A stretch of 64,000 nucleotides of DNA from Xanthomonas cissicola (GTDB lineage: Bacteria > Pseudomonadota > Gammaproteobacteria > Xanthomonadales > Xanthomonadaceae), in the NCBI RefSeq assembly GCF_008801575.1, contig NZ_VZPL01000017.1, forward strand, positions 1 to 64,000, written 5' to 3'. The position numbers were made by a program, and so were the translations under genes. The notes under the pieces were generated by a model that worked only from the letters and a program-made list of their open reading frames with translations, did not search any database and was not told the origin of the DNA. Below, in pieces: positions 10,107-19,368 of the stretch (within the stretch, counting starts at the first letter, position 1; the number at the start of each line of letters is the position of its first letter).

Positions 10107-10511
10107 ATGTCCACCGATTCCAAGTTGCGCCGTGATGCCCGCAAGCGCGCCGCCGAGCGCCAGCGCAACCAGGCCGCCGCCAATCCAGCGCCGGTGTCCC
10201 CGATCGAACCGCATGCCGAACTCCGCGACCAGCAACGCACCCTCTTGGCCGGCATCGTCCGCCGCGACGGCGAATGGGTGCTGGGCATGGACGGCCGCAT
10301 CGCCGGCGAAAGCACCAGCGCCGCCCAGGTGCTGGCGCTGATCATGCGTGCGGCCGAGTTGCACGAACGCCAGGGCACACCGGTGCGGCTGACCTATTCG
10401 GATGCGCTCAAGGATGCCGCGCATGCGGAGGCCCGTGCCGACGGCATGGAGTTCGAGCAGTTCAAGACCAGGTTGAGCGAGCGGTTGCAGGGCGGCACCA
10501 AGCTCAATTGA
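10107..10511 (+). CDS. Conserved hypothetical protein, downstream of the MFS pump
   Basis: A 134-aa soluble protein of unknown function. The first 25 residues are strongly basic (KLRRDARKRAAERQRNQ), which may be a disordered or nucleic-acid-contacting tail. The remainder is mixed and contains GEWVLGMDGRIAGEST and a C-terminal helix-forming region. No signal peptide or membrane span is seen. AGGAG six bases before the ATG supports translation, and the 16-bp distance from the transporter gene suggests one operon. No family name is recognised with confidence. Confidence 0.8.
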   Translation: MSTDSKLRRDARKRAAERQRNQAAANPAPVSPIEPHAELRDQQRTLLAGIVRRDGEWVLGMDGRIAGESTSAAQVLALIMRAAELHERQGTPVRLTYSDALKDAAHAEARADGMEFEQFKTRLSERLQGGTKLN

Positions 10512-10549
10512 GCCTGGTCGCAGAAGCGCGTTCAGCGACAAGGCGTCAT

Positions 10550-10574
10550 GTCATTGCCGCGATCCGGCAATGAC
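10550..10574. terminator. Hairpin between convergent genes
   Basis: GTCATTGCCG and CGGCAATGAC form a perfect 10-bp stem with loop CGATC between the small conserved gene and the convergent M2 peptidase gene. It lacks a T-run on either side, so a bidirectional terminator role is only likely from position. Confidence 0.4.
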
Positions 10575-10587
10575 AAGGCAATGTGTG

Positions 10588-12606
10588 TCAACGAGCTGCA
10601 GCAGGCGCAGTTTTCGTTGTAACCGGAGCGGCAGCCGTTGCCTGCCACCCGCACATCTGCCCTTGATTCTGCTGCTTCAGCCAGTCGCTCATCGGCGCGA
10701 AGTATTCCAGCATCGGGCCGGCATCGAGTTTGTCGGTGCCGGCCAGTTCCTTGAGTGTGGTTTGCCAGGGTTGGCTGGAACCACGTTGCAGCATCGACCA
10801 GAACTTCTGCCCGGCGTCCTTGTTGCCGTAGAAGCTGCATTCGTACAGCGGCCCCTGATGGCCGGCGGCCTGGCACAGGCCTTTGTAGAACTGGAATTGC
10901 AGGATATGCGCCAGAAAATAACGCGTGTACGGCGTGTTGCCCGGCACGTGGTACTTGGCGCCAGGGTCGAAGAATTCTTCGCCGCGCGCGCTGACCGGCG
11001 CCACGCCCTGGTACTTGGCTTTGAGTTCCCACCAGGCCTGGTTGTAATGTTCGGGCGTGATGGAGCCGTCGAACACGCCCCAGCGCCAGCGGTCGATCAT
11101 CAAACCGAACGGTAGGAACGCCACCTTGCTCAGCGCCATGCGCATCTGCGAATTGATCAACGACTCGCGGCCGGTCTGTTGCTCGCCCACCATGCCGATC
11201 GATTGCAGGTATTTGGGCGTCATCGCCAGCACGATGGTGTCGCCGATCGCTTCGTGGAAGCCATCGTTGGCGCCGTTCTGGAACAGCGGCGGTAACGGGT
11301 TGTAGGCCAGGTTGTAATAGATGTGGCCCAGCTCGTGGTAGATGGTGGTGAAGTCTTCTTCGGTCGGTTTGATGCACATCTTGGTGCGCACATCCGCGCC
11401 GATGTTCTGGCTCGCCTCGCCGCCCATGTTCATGTCCCAGGCGCTGGCGTGGCACACCACGTCGCGGTCCAGCGGCTTGATGAACTGCGAGCGCTGCCAA
11501 TAGGTGTCCGGCAGCTTGGGCATGCCCAGCGATGTGTAGAAATCCTGCGCGCGTTCGGTCATCTGCTTGGCGGTGCGCAGCTGCGCTTCGCGTTCGGCGT
11601 TGAAGCGTGCGGCCGCGCCACCATCGCCACCGGTGTTGCGTGCCAGCACTGCGGTGAGGTTGCCCTGGTACTGCTTTTCCAGCGCGGAGGTGATGTCCAG
11701 ATCGCCGGCCGCCGGGTAGGGCTGCAGCAGATCCCACAGATTGCTCCAGTCCTGCTGCCACATATTGCCCATCAGATGTGCCGGCAACAGGCCGCCGGCG
11801 ACCTCGCCCTTGTCTTTGCCGTATTGCGTGTCGAGTTTGCCGCGCGCATAGCACTGCAACTGCGCATACAACGGTTTGACCTGTTCCCATAGGCGGTCGG
11901 TTTCGCTGGCCAGTTGCGCCGGCGGCATGTCGTAGCCGCTGCGCCATAGCACCCCGACGTCGGCGAAACCCAGCCCGCGTGCGCCCTCATTGGCCAGCTC
12001 GACGAAGCGTTGGTAGTCCTTGCGCATGGGTTGCGCAGTGCTGTGCCAGCCCTGCCATGCGTCGAGTTGCTCGTTGTAGTCGCGGCTGCTGGCCAGCACT
12101 TGCTCCAACTCGCCCAGCTGGCGGCAGCGGCGCTGCTCGCCTTCGCCGACGCAATAGCTGCCGGCGCCGTAATCGCCTTCCATCTTGGCGGCGATGCGGG
12201 TGAGTTCGGCCAGCTTGGCCGGGTCGCGCGGTGCGGGCAGGGCGCTCATCAATTTGAGCAACTGCAGCGCACGCGCACTGTCGGCCGACATCGGTGTGCC
12301 GGCGTACTGCTTGGATTGTTCGATCCACCGATCCAGCTGCGCCAGCGAGCGTTCGTTGGCCTTGGCCGCCAGCAACTGCGAATCGCCGTTGATATAGGTG
12401 GACGACAGCCACTGCGCAGCCGTGGTTTCCGGATAGGACGCCTTGTATTCGGCGCTGATGCGCGCAACGAACTGGTCGGCGCTTTCGGCCGGCGCGGTCT
12501 TGGTCGCGACAGGTTTGTCCGGTGGTGCCGCATCCCGGCGGCAGGCCGACAAGCTCAGGGTGCCGGCAGCCACAGCCAATGCCAGCAACAGCAAACGAGG
12601 ATTCAC
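10588..12606 (-). CDS. M2-family (ACE-like) zinc peptidyl-dipeptidase, lipoprotein
   Basis: Zinc metallopeptidase of family M2, the family of angiotensin-converting enzyme; bacterial members release dipeptides from peptide C-termini. The zinc motif HELGH lies in [16 protein letters not shown] (about residue 420), and EAIGDT about 25 residues later supplies the third ligand region. The N-terminus ([19 protein letters not shown]) is a lipoprotein signal with cysteine at about 22, so the protein is expected in the cell envelope. The 672-aa length matches single-domain members. The start is GTG 12606, preceded by AAGGA. It may process peptides from the host or medium. The neighbours do not indicate a pathway. 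Confidence 0.92.
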   Translation of the reverse strand: MNPRLLLLALAVAAGTLSLSACRRDAAPPDKPVATKTAPAESADQFVARISAEYKASYPETTAAQWLSSTYINGDSQLLAAKANERSLAQLDRWIEQSKQYAGTPMSADSARALQLLKLMSALPAPRDPAKLAELTRIAAKMEGDYGAGSYCVGEGEQRRCRQLGELEQVLASSRDYNEQLDAWQGWHSTAQPMRKDYQRFVELANEGARGLGFADVGVLWRSGYDMPPAQLASETDRLWEQVKPLYAQLQCYARGKLDTQYGKDKGEVAGGLLPAHLMGNMWQQDWSNLWDLLQPYPAAGDLDITSALEKQYQGNLTAVLARNTGGDGGAAARFNAEREAQLRTAKQMTERAQDFYTSLGMPKLPDTYWQRSQFIKPLDRDVVCHASAWDMNMGGEASQNIGADVRTKMCIKPTEEDFTTIYHELGHIYYNLAYNPLPPLFQNGANDGFHEAIGDTIVLAMTPKYLQSIGMVGEQQTGRESLINSQMRMALSKVAFLPFGLMIDRWRWGVFDGSITPEHYNQAWWELKAKYQGVAPVSARGEEFFDPGAKYHVPGNTPYTRYFLAHILQFQFYKGLCQAAGHQGPLYECSFYGNKDAGQKFWSMLQRGSSQPWQTTLKELAGTDKLDAGPMLEYFAPMSDWLKQQNQGQMCGWQATAAAPVTTKTAPAAAR

Positions 12607-12716
12607 GGGTGGTCCTTGCAGTGAAGTCCGGCGAAGGCTAGAGCGCGCCGGGTTTCAGGGCAAGGGGCAGCGCCCGCCACGCATGCGATGGGGTGGGCAG
12701 GGGCAGGCGTTGGCGA

Positions 12717-14383
12717 TCAGCGCAGCGTGGTGCCGGTGCATTTGGCGAACAGGTCGCGCTCGGGCGCATAGACGCTGGTCTTGACCTGCATCAACCCAAG
12801 CACGGACGGGAACAGCGCATCCTGATCGGTGTATTGCCCTGCACGGTGGCGCAGGCAGGCTTCATCCAGGCCGCGATCGCGCGCGAACTCGGGCGAGAAC
12901 CACATCACCATCGGCACATGGGTCTGCTCCTTGGGCGCGATGGCGTACGGGACGCCGTGCAGGTACATGCCTTTTTCACCGAGCGATTCGCCATGATCGG
13001 AGAGATAGATCATCGCTGTGTCGTAGTCCGGCAGGCCGCGCAGCGCATGGATGGCCTGATTGAGGAAATGGTCGGTGTACAGGATCGAATTGTCGTAGGC
13101 GTTGACGATGTCCTGGCGGCCGCAGCTGCCCAGATCCGCGGTCTTGCACACCGGTTTGAAGCGTTCGAATTGCGCCGGGTACCGCTCGAAGTAGCTCGGG
13201 CCATGGCTGCCCAGTTGATGCAGCACCACCACGCGGTCGCCAGGTTTTGCGCGCACCTGTGCAGCCAGATCGCTCAGCAGGACCTCGTCCATGCAGCGGC
13301 CATCGGCGCATAGGCCGGGTGTGGTGGCATCGTCCAGCTTCTGGATCTCCAACCCGTCGCACACGCCCTTGCAGCCGGACTGGTTGTCGCGCCACAACGT
13401 CGAAATGCCAGCGTGCTCCAGTACATGCAGGAACGACTGATGGCCACGGATCATGTCTTCGTTGTAATCGCGACGGCCGTAGGGGGAGAACATGCAGGGC
13501 ACCGAGACCTCGGTGCTGGTCCCGCACGAATGCAGTCGGGGAAATTGATCACCCCTGCCTGCGCCAGCTCCGGCGTGGTCTGGCGGCCATAGCCGTCGAG
13601 GCCCCAGTTCTGCGCGCGTGCGGTTTCGCCCAGCACCACCAGCAACAGGCGCGGGCGGCTACCCGGCGCGCGCGGTGTTGCCGTGGCGTCGTGTTCGATC
13701 GGCTGTTTGGGCGCGCGCTTGATCGGCGATTCGGATTTGAGGTTTTGCCGCAACGCCACGATGTAATTGATCGGCGTGGCCAAATAACGCACTTCGCGAT
13801 GATTGCGCATCAATGCCGAAATATCCTGCGAGGAGAGCATGGCGCCAGCAGCGCCCGCCACCGCCACCACCAGCAGGAAACCCGATCGCACCAGTACCGT
13901 CTTGCCCACGCTGCGTGCGCGCAAACGCGTGCGCCACAGCAATGCGGTCGGAATCAGGAAGTAGCACACCAGCGGCAGGATCAGGCCCGACGTGAGCAAC
14001 TCGCGCGATTCCTTGTGATCGGTATGCAGCACGTTGCGCAGCATGTCCGCATCCAGATAGACGTTGTAGCTGTCCATGTAGTGCGCGGCCAGGGCGGTGG
14101 TGAACAGCAACAGCGTCAGCAGCGGCTTTGCATTCCAGCGCCAGACCAAAACGCCCAGGAGCAGCGCATGCACGGCCACCAGCAGCGCCATCAACGAGAT
14201 CGCAAACCCGATGCTGCCCGGATGCGTGGCCATGGCCGTACGCCAGAACAACTGATTGCAGACCAACGCAAAAAACAGGCTCGACAGCAGCACCAGCGCT
14301 TCGGTCGACACCGTCGGCCGCGTACTCCATGTCAGCGCGCGCAGGCCACTACGCTTGCGCGGTTCCGGCAACCAGGTACTCAT
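12717..14383 (-). pseudogene. eptA: Phosphoethanolamine transferase (EptA/MCR type), frameshifted
   Basis: Inner-membrane enzyme family that moves phosphoethanolamine onto lipid A. The N-terminal part (from ATG 14383) has about five hydrophobic helices and the catalytic segment LGETARAQNWGLDGYGR. The C-terminal part has the metal-binding YLSDHGESLGEKGMYLHG and THVPMVMWF. The two parts are in different frames. Around 13534/13535 the sequence reads GACTGCATTCG where GAC-GTG-CAT-TCG (DVHS, then CGTSTEVSVPCMFSP) is expected, so one base appears missing. Restoring it gives about 555 aa, the usual family length. The gene overlaps the upstream PAP2 gene by 4 bases (ATGA). Either the gene is broken in this strain or the sequence has a single-base error. 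Confidence 0.85.
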
Positions 14384-15144
14384 GCTGCATCCCCCGAGGG
14401 CAACATCAATCCAAGCGCGCGACGCGGCTTTTGCAGCATCACGCAGTACAGCGCCAGTGCGCTCACCCAGCACACCGCCAGCGACCACAGGTCGTGCGAG
14501 AGAAAATGCGCGCCGCGCAGTTGTTGCGCAACACCGAAAATGAGACCTGCTGCCAAGCCTATGAACAAACCTGCAGACCGCCATGCAGGACGGAGCGCCA
14601 GCGCACAAAAATACAGCGCCACCCACGCATAGCCGGCACTGGCATGGCCGGCGGGAAAGCAACCTGACGCGGCAATACCGTGGCGCGATTCGAATAGCCC
14701 GATCATCGCTTGCGTACCGCCATAGCGGCTCAGATCCCACGGGCAATCCATCGCCGTCCACGACTTGAGCAGCGACACCAGCGAGGTCGACAGTGCGATA
14801 GAGGCGGCCAGGTAGGTCAGCGGCCAGCGCAACACCTTCAGGCGTGGCCTGCACCACGCAACAATGGCCAGCACCAGCACGCCGACTCCGGCTGCCGTGC
14901 TCAACCATTTACCCACGCGGTGGATCACGCCACTGGTGAACCAGTGGTCCTTGAGTAGCCAGTGCCCGCCTTCCAGCCGATACAGCGTATCGGCAACCCA
15001 TTGGTCGCCACCGGCGCCCATCAGCAGCGCGCTCGCCAACAGAACGCATGCCAGGGGCAGCCACAGATGGCGCACAAGGAAGTGCGTCTGCATGCCGCTG
15101 GCGGTATGCGCCACGGTCGGCGCACGGATGGGAAGCGTTGTCAT
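14380..15144 (-). CDS. PAP2-superfamily lipid phosphatase, membrane protein
   Basis: Membrane phosphatase of the PAP2 superfamily, likely acting on a lipid phosphate or pyrophosphate on the outer face of the inner membrane. All three active-site motifs are visible: KSWTAMDCPWDL (motif 1), SGCFPAGHASAGYAW (motif 2) and RGAHFLSHDLWS (motif 3, with the catalytic histidine). About six transmembrane segments surround them. The 254-aa reading starts at ATG 15144 (MTTLPIRA); a TTG at 15165 is an alternative, and neither has a strong ribosome site. Its stop overlaps the start of the eptA-like gene. Pairing with a phosphoethanolamine transferase suggests a job in lipid A remodelling, such as 1-dephosphorylation, but this is inference. 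A GTCGGA direct repeat lies 47 bases upstream. Confidence 0.9.
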   Translation of the reverse strand: MTTLPIRAPTVAHTASGMQTHFLVRHLWLPLACVLLASALLMGAGGDQWVADTLYRLEGGHWLLKDHWFTSGVIHRVGKWLSTAAGVGVLVLAIVAWCRPRLKVLRWPLTYLAASIALSTSLVSLLKSWTAMDCPWDLSRYGGTQAMIGLFESRHGIAASGCFPAGHASAGYAWVALYFCALALRPAWRSAGLFIGLAAGLIFGVAQQLRGAHFLSHDLWSLAVCWVSALALYCVMLQKPRRALGLMLPSGDAA

Positions 15145-15190
15145 CGAGATGGCGGCCTGTGTCAATGCCCGACATCTTCGAAACTCGGAT

Positions 15191-15207
15191 GTCGGAAAGC
15201 GGTCGGA
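15191..15207 (-). promoter_or_regulatory. GTCGGA-N5-GTCGGA direct repeat upstream of PAP2-eptA
   Basis: Two exact GTCGGA hexamers sit at 15191-15196 and 15202-15207, an 11-bp period that places both on one face of the helix, as in sites of OmpR-family regulators. On the minus strand they read TCCGAC-N5-TCCGAC, 47 bases before the PAP2 start. The same arrangement occurs at 17017-17033. Confidence 0.65.
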
Positions 15208-15243
15208 CCGGGGTTGCTCGGCCGTTAACCCGACACCAAGCGT

Positions 15244-16971
15244 TCAGTCTGCATCGCCTTCGCTACCGGTTTGTTCGGCATCGGACGCGGTGGCGATGCA
15301 ACCGGCATGCCATGCCGTGCCCGGCAGCAACTGCCATTGATTGCGATTGGACTCGCCGATATCGATGCGTTGGGCCGGATCGATACACGCCGGCACCGCC
15401 TGCTTGAGCACGAACAGCCAGCGGGTGTGCGGCGCTTGCGCAAGCCATGGGCCGGCCTTGGCCCACTGGTCCTGCCAGCTCGCCTTGAAGCCGAAATCTG
15501 TCACCGGGCGATCGGCCTGCAGCAGGTTCTGCTCGCGCCAGGCCAGCATGCCCAGCTCTGCGTCCGCGCCGATGCGCTGGCCCACGCGTTGCATCAAACG
15601 TGCGGACGAACTGTAGGGATCCAGCGCCGGCATCAACCCCAGTCCGAACACCGTCCATAGCGTTGCGGTCATTACCACCAGCGCGGCGCCCGCGCGTTTA
15701 CCGCGCGACCATGCAATCGCGGCCAGGCCGACCACGCCCAGGCCGATCAACCAGAAACCCACCGACTGCAGCGAGGCAAGCTCCATGCCGCGCTTCACTG
15801 CAGTGTTTTCGGCCCAGTGCAGATGCAGCGCAATGCCGCCACCCAGCACCAGCCCGGCAACGGCAAGCAGCAGCACATATCCGGTCAGCAGCATTCGCAC
15901 GCCGCGCCGGCGCAACAACCCGGCCAGCAACGGCGCCGCGGCAACGCACAGCGCCGGCAGCATCGGGAAGATATAGACCTCGCGCTTGCCCGGACTGGCG
16001 CTGAAAAACAGCAGCACCAGCACGCTCCAGGCCAGCAGCAGCACATAGCGCGGGTCGCCGCGGCGCAGTCGCCGCCACCAGGCCGGCAGTAGCCACGGCA
16101 ACAACAGGCAGCCGGGCAGCCACAAGGTGGCGATCACCTGCAGGTAGTACCAGAACGGTTTGACGTGATGCCAGGCGTGCGCATAACGCGTGCCGGTCTG
16201 CTTGAACAACAGCTCGTGCGCGTAGGCATGCAGCTGCGGGTCGTCGCTGTGCCATAGCGCGATGCCCAGCGGCCCCAGCCACACCGCCGTACCGGCCACG
16301 AAAGCCGGCAGCACCAGTCCCCAGCTGCGTCCTGCCAGCGCGCGCGCCGGCAACACGCTCCAATGCGTAGGCCGCAGCGCCATCCATGGCAACAACAGCA
16401 GCAGCGGCAGAAAACCGACGCCCTTGGTCACCGTCCCGACCCCGGCAGCGAACAGGCCCAGCATCCAGGCGCGCCAGTCCGGCCCGCGCAGCAGGTGCCG
16501 CAGCATTCCCCACAACGACAGTGTGGTCAGCGCCACCAGCACCATATCGATCTGCGCACGCTTGGCCATCAGGCCGAACTGCAGCACCGTGAACAAGGCC
16601 AGCACCGCATATCCCGCCACGCGCCGAGTCCATAGCCGGCGCGCGATATCCCAGGTCAGCCACAACGTGGCCAGCGCAGCCAGCAGCGACGGCAGCAGGA
16701 AGGCCACCGGCCAGTGCGGTATCAGTTCGTAGGTTGCCGCCTGCAGCCACATGAAGACCGGTGGTTTTTCTGCGTACAACTCGCTGCCACGGTGCGGCAG
16801 CAGCCACTGACCGGTCTCGACCATGGTGCGCGCGGCCAGCACGAAGCGCGGCTCGTCCGGCGGATTGGGCTGGCGCATGCCCAGCCCGGCCAGCAGGCTG
16901 ACAACGATCAACAGCAACGCCACCAGCAGCGCGCGCTGGCGGGATGAGGAGGCAGCGATGGCAGGCGACAC
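15244..16971 (-). CDS. ArnT-like glycosyltransferase family 39 membrane protein
   Basis: Polytopic inner-membrane glycosyltransferase of the GT39/PMT_2 group, which transfers a sugar from a polyprenyl-phosphate donor; ArnT, which adds aminoarabinose to lipid A, is the best-known bacterial relative. The first periplasmic loop has NPPDEPRFVLAARTM with the acidic DE pair, then LYAEKPPVFMWL, both typical of ArnT-like proteins. About twelve hydrophobic helices follow and a short soluble C-terminal domain ends the protein (575 aa). GTG 16971 is chosen because AGGG lies at good spacing; GTG 16977 is an alternative. No arn sugar-synthesis genes are present, so the sugar is unknown. It is divergent from the colR-like gene and carries an upstream GTCGGA repeat. 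Confidence 0.87.
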   Translation of the reverse strand: MSPAIAASSSRQRALLVALLLIVVSLLAGLGMRQPNPPDEPRFVLAARTMVETGQWLLPHRGSELYAEKPPVFMWLQAATYELIPHWPVAFLLPSLLAALATLWLTWDIARRLWTRRVAGYAVLALFTVLQFGLMAKRAQIDMVLVALTTLSLWGMLRHLLRGPDWRAWMLGLFAAGVGTVTKGVGFLPLLLLLPWMALRPTHWSVLPARALAGRSWGLVLPAFVAGTAVWLGPLGIALWHSDDPQLHAYAHELLFKQTGTRYAHAWHHVKPFWYYLQVIATLWLPGCLLLPWLLPAWWRRLRRGDPRYVLLLAWSVLVLLFFSASPGKREVYIFPMLPALCVAAAPLLAGLLRRRGVRMLLTGYVLLLAVAGLVLGGGIALHLHWAENTAVKRGMELASLQSVGFWLIGLGVVGLAAIAWSRGKRAGAALVVMTATLWTVFGLGLMPALDPYSSSARLMQRVGQRIGADAELGMLAWREQNLLQADRPVTDFGFKASWQDQWAKAGPWLAQAPHTRWLFVLKQAVPACIDPAQRIDIGESNRNQWQLLPGTAWHAGCIATASDAEQTGSEGDAD

Positions 16972-17016
16972 GCGCACGCCCTGAGTAAATGCGGGGAGAC
17001 ACTATCTGGCAAGTGG

Positions 17017-17033
17017 GTCGGAAATTTGTCGGA
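17017..17033 (-). promoter_or_regulatory. GTCGGA-N5-GTCGGA direct repeat in the ArnT-like/colR intergenic region
   Basis: Exact GTCGGA hexamers at 17017-17022 and 17028-17033 repeat with an 11-bp period, 46 bases before the ArnT-like start (minus strand) and about 165 bases before colR (plus strand). Together with the twin at 15191-15207 this is a good candidate operator for the neighbouring OmpR-type regulator. Confidence 0.65.
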
Positions 17034-17198
17034 GCCGAGCCCGCATGATCGCGCATCGCATCGCAGCGCAGGCATCGCCGTGCGCGGGTGCTGGAGCGCA
17101 ACCGGTTGGAAGGCCGTACCGGCGATACCGGTCGCGTTTGGCCGGCCTCGGTTAGGATGCGCACACCGTGCCTGCCGGGCCGTCCTGGAAACCCGCTC

Positions 17199-17915
17199 AT
17201 GCGGCTGCTGGTCATTGAAGACAACCGCAATATGGTTGCCAACCTGTTCGACTATTTCGAAGCGCGCGGGCATACCCTGGACGCTGCGCCCGATGGCGTC
17301 ACCGGCCTGCATCTGGCGACCACCCAGCATTACGACGCGCTGATCCTGGACTGGATGATGCCGCGCATGGATGGACCGGAAGTGCTGCGCCGGCTGCGTG
17401 AGCAGCACCAGTCCGAACTGCCGGTGATCATGCTTACCGCACGCGACGAACTTCCGGACAAGATCGCCGGTTTCCGCGCCGGCGCCGACGACTACCTGAC
17501 CAAACCCTTCGCGTTGCCCGAGCTGGAGGTGCGCATCGAAGCCCTGCTGGCGCGTGCGCACGGCCGTCGCCGCGGCAAACTGCTGCAAGTGGCCGACCTG
17601 CGCCTGGATCTGGCCACCCTGGAAGCGACGCGCGCCGGACAGGTGCTGCATCTGTATCCGGCCTGCCGCAAGTTGCTGGAAGTGCTCATGCAGGCCAGCC
17701 CGGCCGCGGTGACGCGGCAACGCCTGGAGCAATCGTTGTGGGGCGACGACCCGCCCGACGGCGACATGCTGCGCTCGCATATCTACGAGTTGCGCCGCAG
17801 TGTGGACGGCCCGTTCGCGCAAAAACTGATCCATACCTTGCCGCGGCTCGGCTACCGGCTGGCGCAGCTGGATGCGGCCGATGCGCCTGGCGCTGGCGAC
17901 TGCAGCGATGTCTAA
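17199..17915 (+). CDS. colR: ColR-like OmpR-family response regulator
   Basis: DNA-binding response regulator, 238 aa. The receiver domain (1-115) keeps the acidic pair in LLVIEDNRN, the phospho-acceptor Asp in ALILDWMMPRMDG, and the lysine in DDYLTKPFALPE. The C-terminal winged helix (about 130-225) ends with LIHTLPRLGYRLAQ. The sequence is close to what I recall for ColR of Xanthomonas and Pseudomonas. ATG 17199 (MRLLVIED) is the correct domain start; longer readings only add non-conserved residues. The kinase gene overlaps its 3' end. The surrounding envelope-modification genes fit known ColRS biology: in Pseudomonas this system controls an eptA homologue and membrane homeostasis in response to metals. 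Confidence 0.85.
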   Translation: MRLLVIEDNRNMVANLFDYFEARGHTLDAAPDGVTGLHLATTQHYDALILDWMMPRMDGPEVLRRLREQHQSELPVIMLTARDELPDKIAGFRAGADDYLTKPFALPELEVRIEALLARAHGRRRGKLLQVADLRLDLATLEATRAGQVLHLYPACRKLLEVLMQASPAAVTRQRLEQSLWGDDPPDGDMLRSHIYELRRSVDGPFAQKLIHTLPRLGYRLAQLDAADAPGAGDCSDV

Positions 17916-19197
17916 ACAGCGCCCGTTGGGTCGCCGCGTGCTGGTGTGGTTGTTCGGCTACACGCTGTTGATGACGCTGGCGGTGTTCGGCACCGCGCAG
18001 TACCTGCACGAACGTGCCGAACACGGCGTGTGGCGCTCGCTGCTGAATTCCGAACTGGACAGCATCCTCGAGCGCAGCCTGCAGGATCCGGATTACCGCT
18101 GGCAGGACTCGGACACCTTGCGGCTGTACCGGGTCGACGACGTCGCGCGCACACCGCCGGTCTTGCGCACCCTGCATCCCGGCTTGCACGACGGTCTGGA
18201 GATCGCCGGCCGCCAGAGTGCCGTGATGGTGCGCGACACCGCGCATGCCGGCCGCCTGGCCCTGGTGCTGGACATCACCGATTTCGAAGCGTTGGAAAAA
18301 TTTCTGACCCGCTGGATGCTGGCCGCTGGCATCGCGCTGATCGGCATCACCTTGCTGATGGGCACATATGCGATGGCGCGGCTGGTGCGCCCGCTGGTGG
18401 AACTTGCGCGCGACATCGGCGCGTTGCGTCCAGAGCAGCGCGCGCAGCAGATTGCGGTAGGGCCACAGGGCAGCGCCGAGCTGTACGTGATTGCCGATGC
18501 GCTCAACGATTATCTGGAGCGCAATAGCCAGTTCGTCGACCGTGAGCGGGCTTTCATCGACAGCGCCAGCCATGAATTACGCACGCCCATCGCGGTGATC
18601 GGCAATGCGGTGGAGCTGGCGCTGGACCAGCCCGGCACGCCGCCGGCGGTGCGCCACCAGCTGCAGCGCATCGCGCAGACCAGCACCTCGGTCGAGCAGC
18701 TGATCACCTTGCTGCTGGTGCTGGCCAAAGATCCTGGCCGGCTGGTGCGCAGCAGCGATGCGTTGCGGCTGGATCAGTTGCTGCCGGACATCGTGGCCGA
18801 CCACACGCACCTGTGCGCCGACAAGGATCTGCAACTGGTCGTGGCCCCGCTGCCGCCATGCAGCGTGGTCGCCCCGGTCGCCATCGTGCAGACGGCCATC
18901 GGCAACCTGCTGCGCAACGCCATCGAAAACAGCGACCGCGGCATCATTCGCATCTCGCTGTCGGCGCCCGGCGTGGTCTGCATTGCCGACCCCGGCCATG
19001 GCATGACTCCCGAAGAGATCAGCGCCATCTACACGCGCCTGGCGCGCGGCAACGTCCGCCAGGGGAGCGGTATCGGGCTGGAACTGATCGGACGCTTGTG
19101 CGAACACCTAGGCTGGCATCTGCAGCTGGATTCCAATGCCGGGCAGGGCACGGTGGCCACGCTGGATCTCTCCGGCGCCACGGCAACGGAATCCTGA
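17881..19197 (+). CDS. colS: ColS-like sensor histidine kinase
   Basis: Membrane sensor kinase, about 438 aa, partner of the overlapping ColR-like regulator. Two transmembrane helices (about residues 20-40 and 140-165) flank a periplasmic sensor of roughly 100 residues that is rich in Glu and Asp (HERAEH, ELDSILE); in Pseudomonas ColS acidic residues bind metal ions, so a similar role is plausible. Then come a HAMP-like segment, the dimerisation box IDSASHELRTPIAV with the phosphorylated His, the N box NLLRNAIENS and a G box (ADPGHGM, GSGIGLELI). The start may be ATG 17881 or 17908; both lie inside the colR 3' end, so the two are translationally coupled. Confidence 0.87.
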   Translation: MRLALATAAMSKQRPLGRRVLVWLFGYTLLMTLAVFGTAQYLHERAEHGVWRSLLNSELDSILERSLQDPDYRWQDSDTLRLYRVDDVARTPPVLRTLHPGLHDGLEIAGRQSAVMVRDTAHAGRLALVLDITDFEALEKFLTRWMLAAGIALIGITLLMGTYAMARLVRPLVELARDIGALRPEQRAQQIAVGPQGSAELYVIADALNDYLERNSQFVDRERAFIDSASHELRTPIAVIGNAVELALDQPGTPPAVRHQLQRIAQTSTSVEQLITLLLVLAKDPGRLVRSSDALRLDQLLPDIVADHTHLCADKDLQLVVAPLPPCSVVAPVAIVQTAIGNLLRNAIENSDRGIIRISLSAPGVVCIADPGHGMTPEEISAIYTRLARGNVRQGSGIGLELIGRLCEHLGWHLQLDSNAGQGTVATLDLSGATATES

Positions 19198-19368
19198 GGG
19201 GATCACGTAACCGACTGCACTCACGCCAGGCGGTGCGTCCGCTATTCGATACTGCAGGTGCCACACGCCCGCTGCGGGTCCTGCGAAGGCGCCACACCGG
19301 CCTGATGCCTATTCGCTGCTGACGCTGCTCGCTGCGGTTGGGCCGCTGCTTGAACGCGCCGCGCAAGC

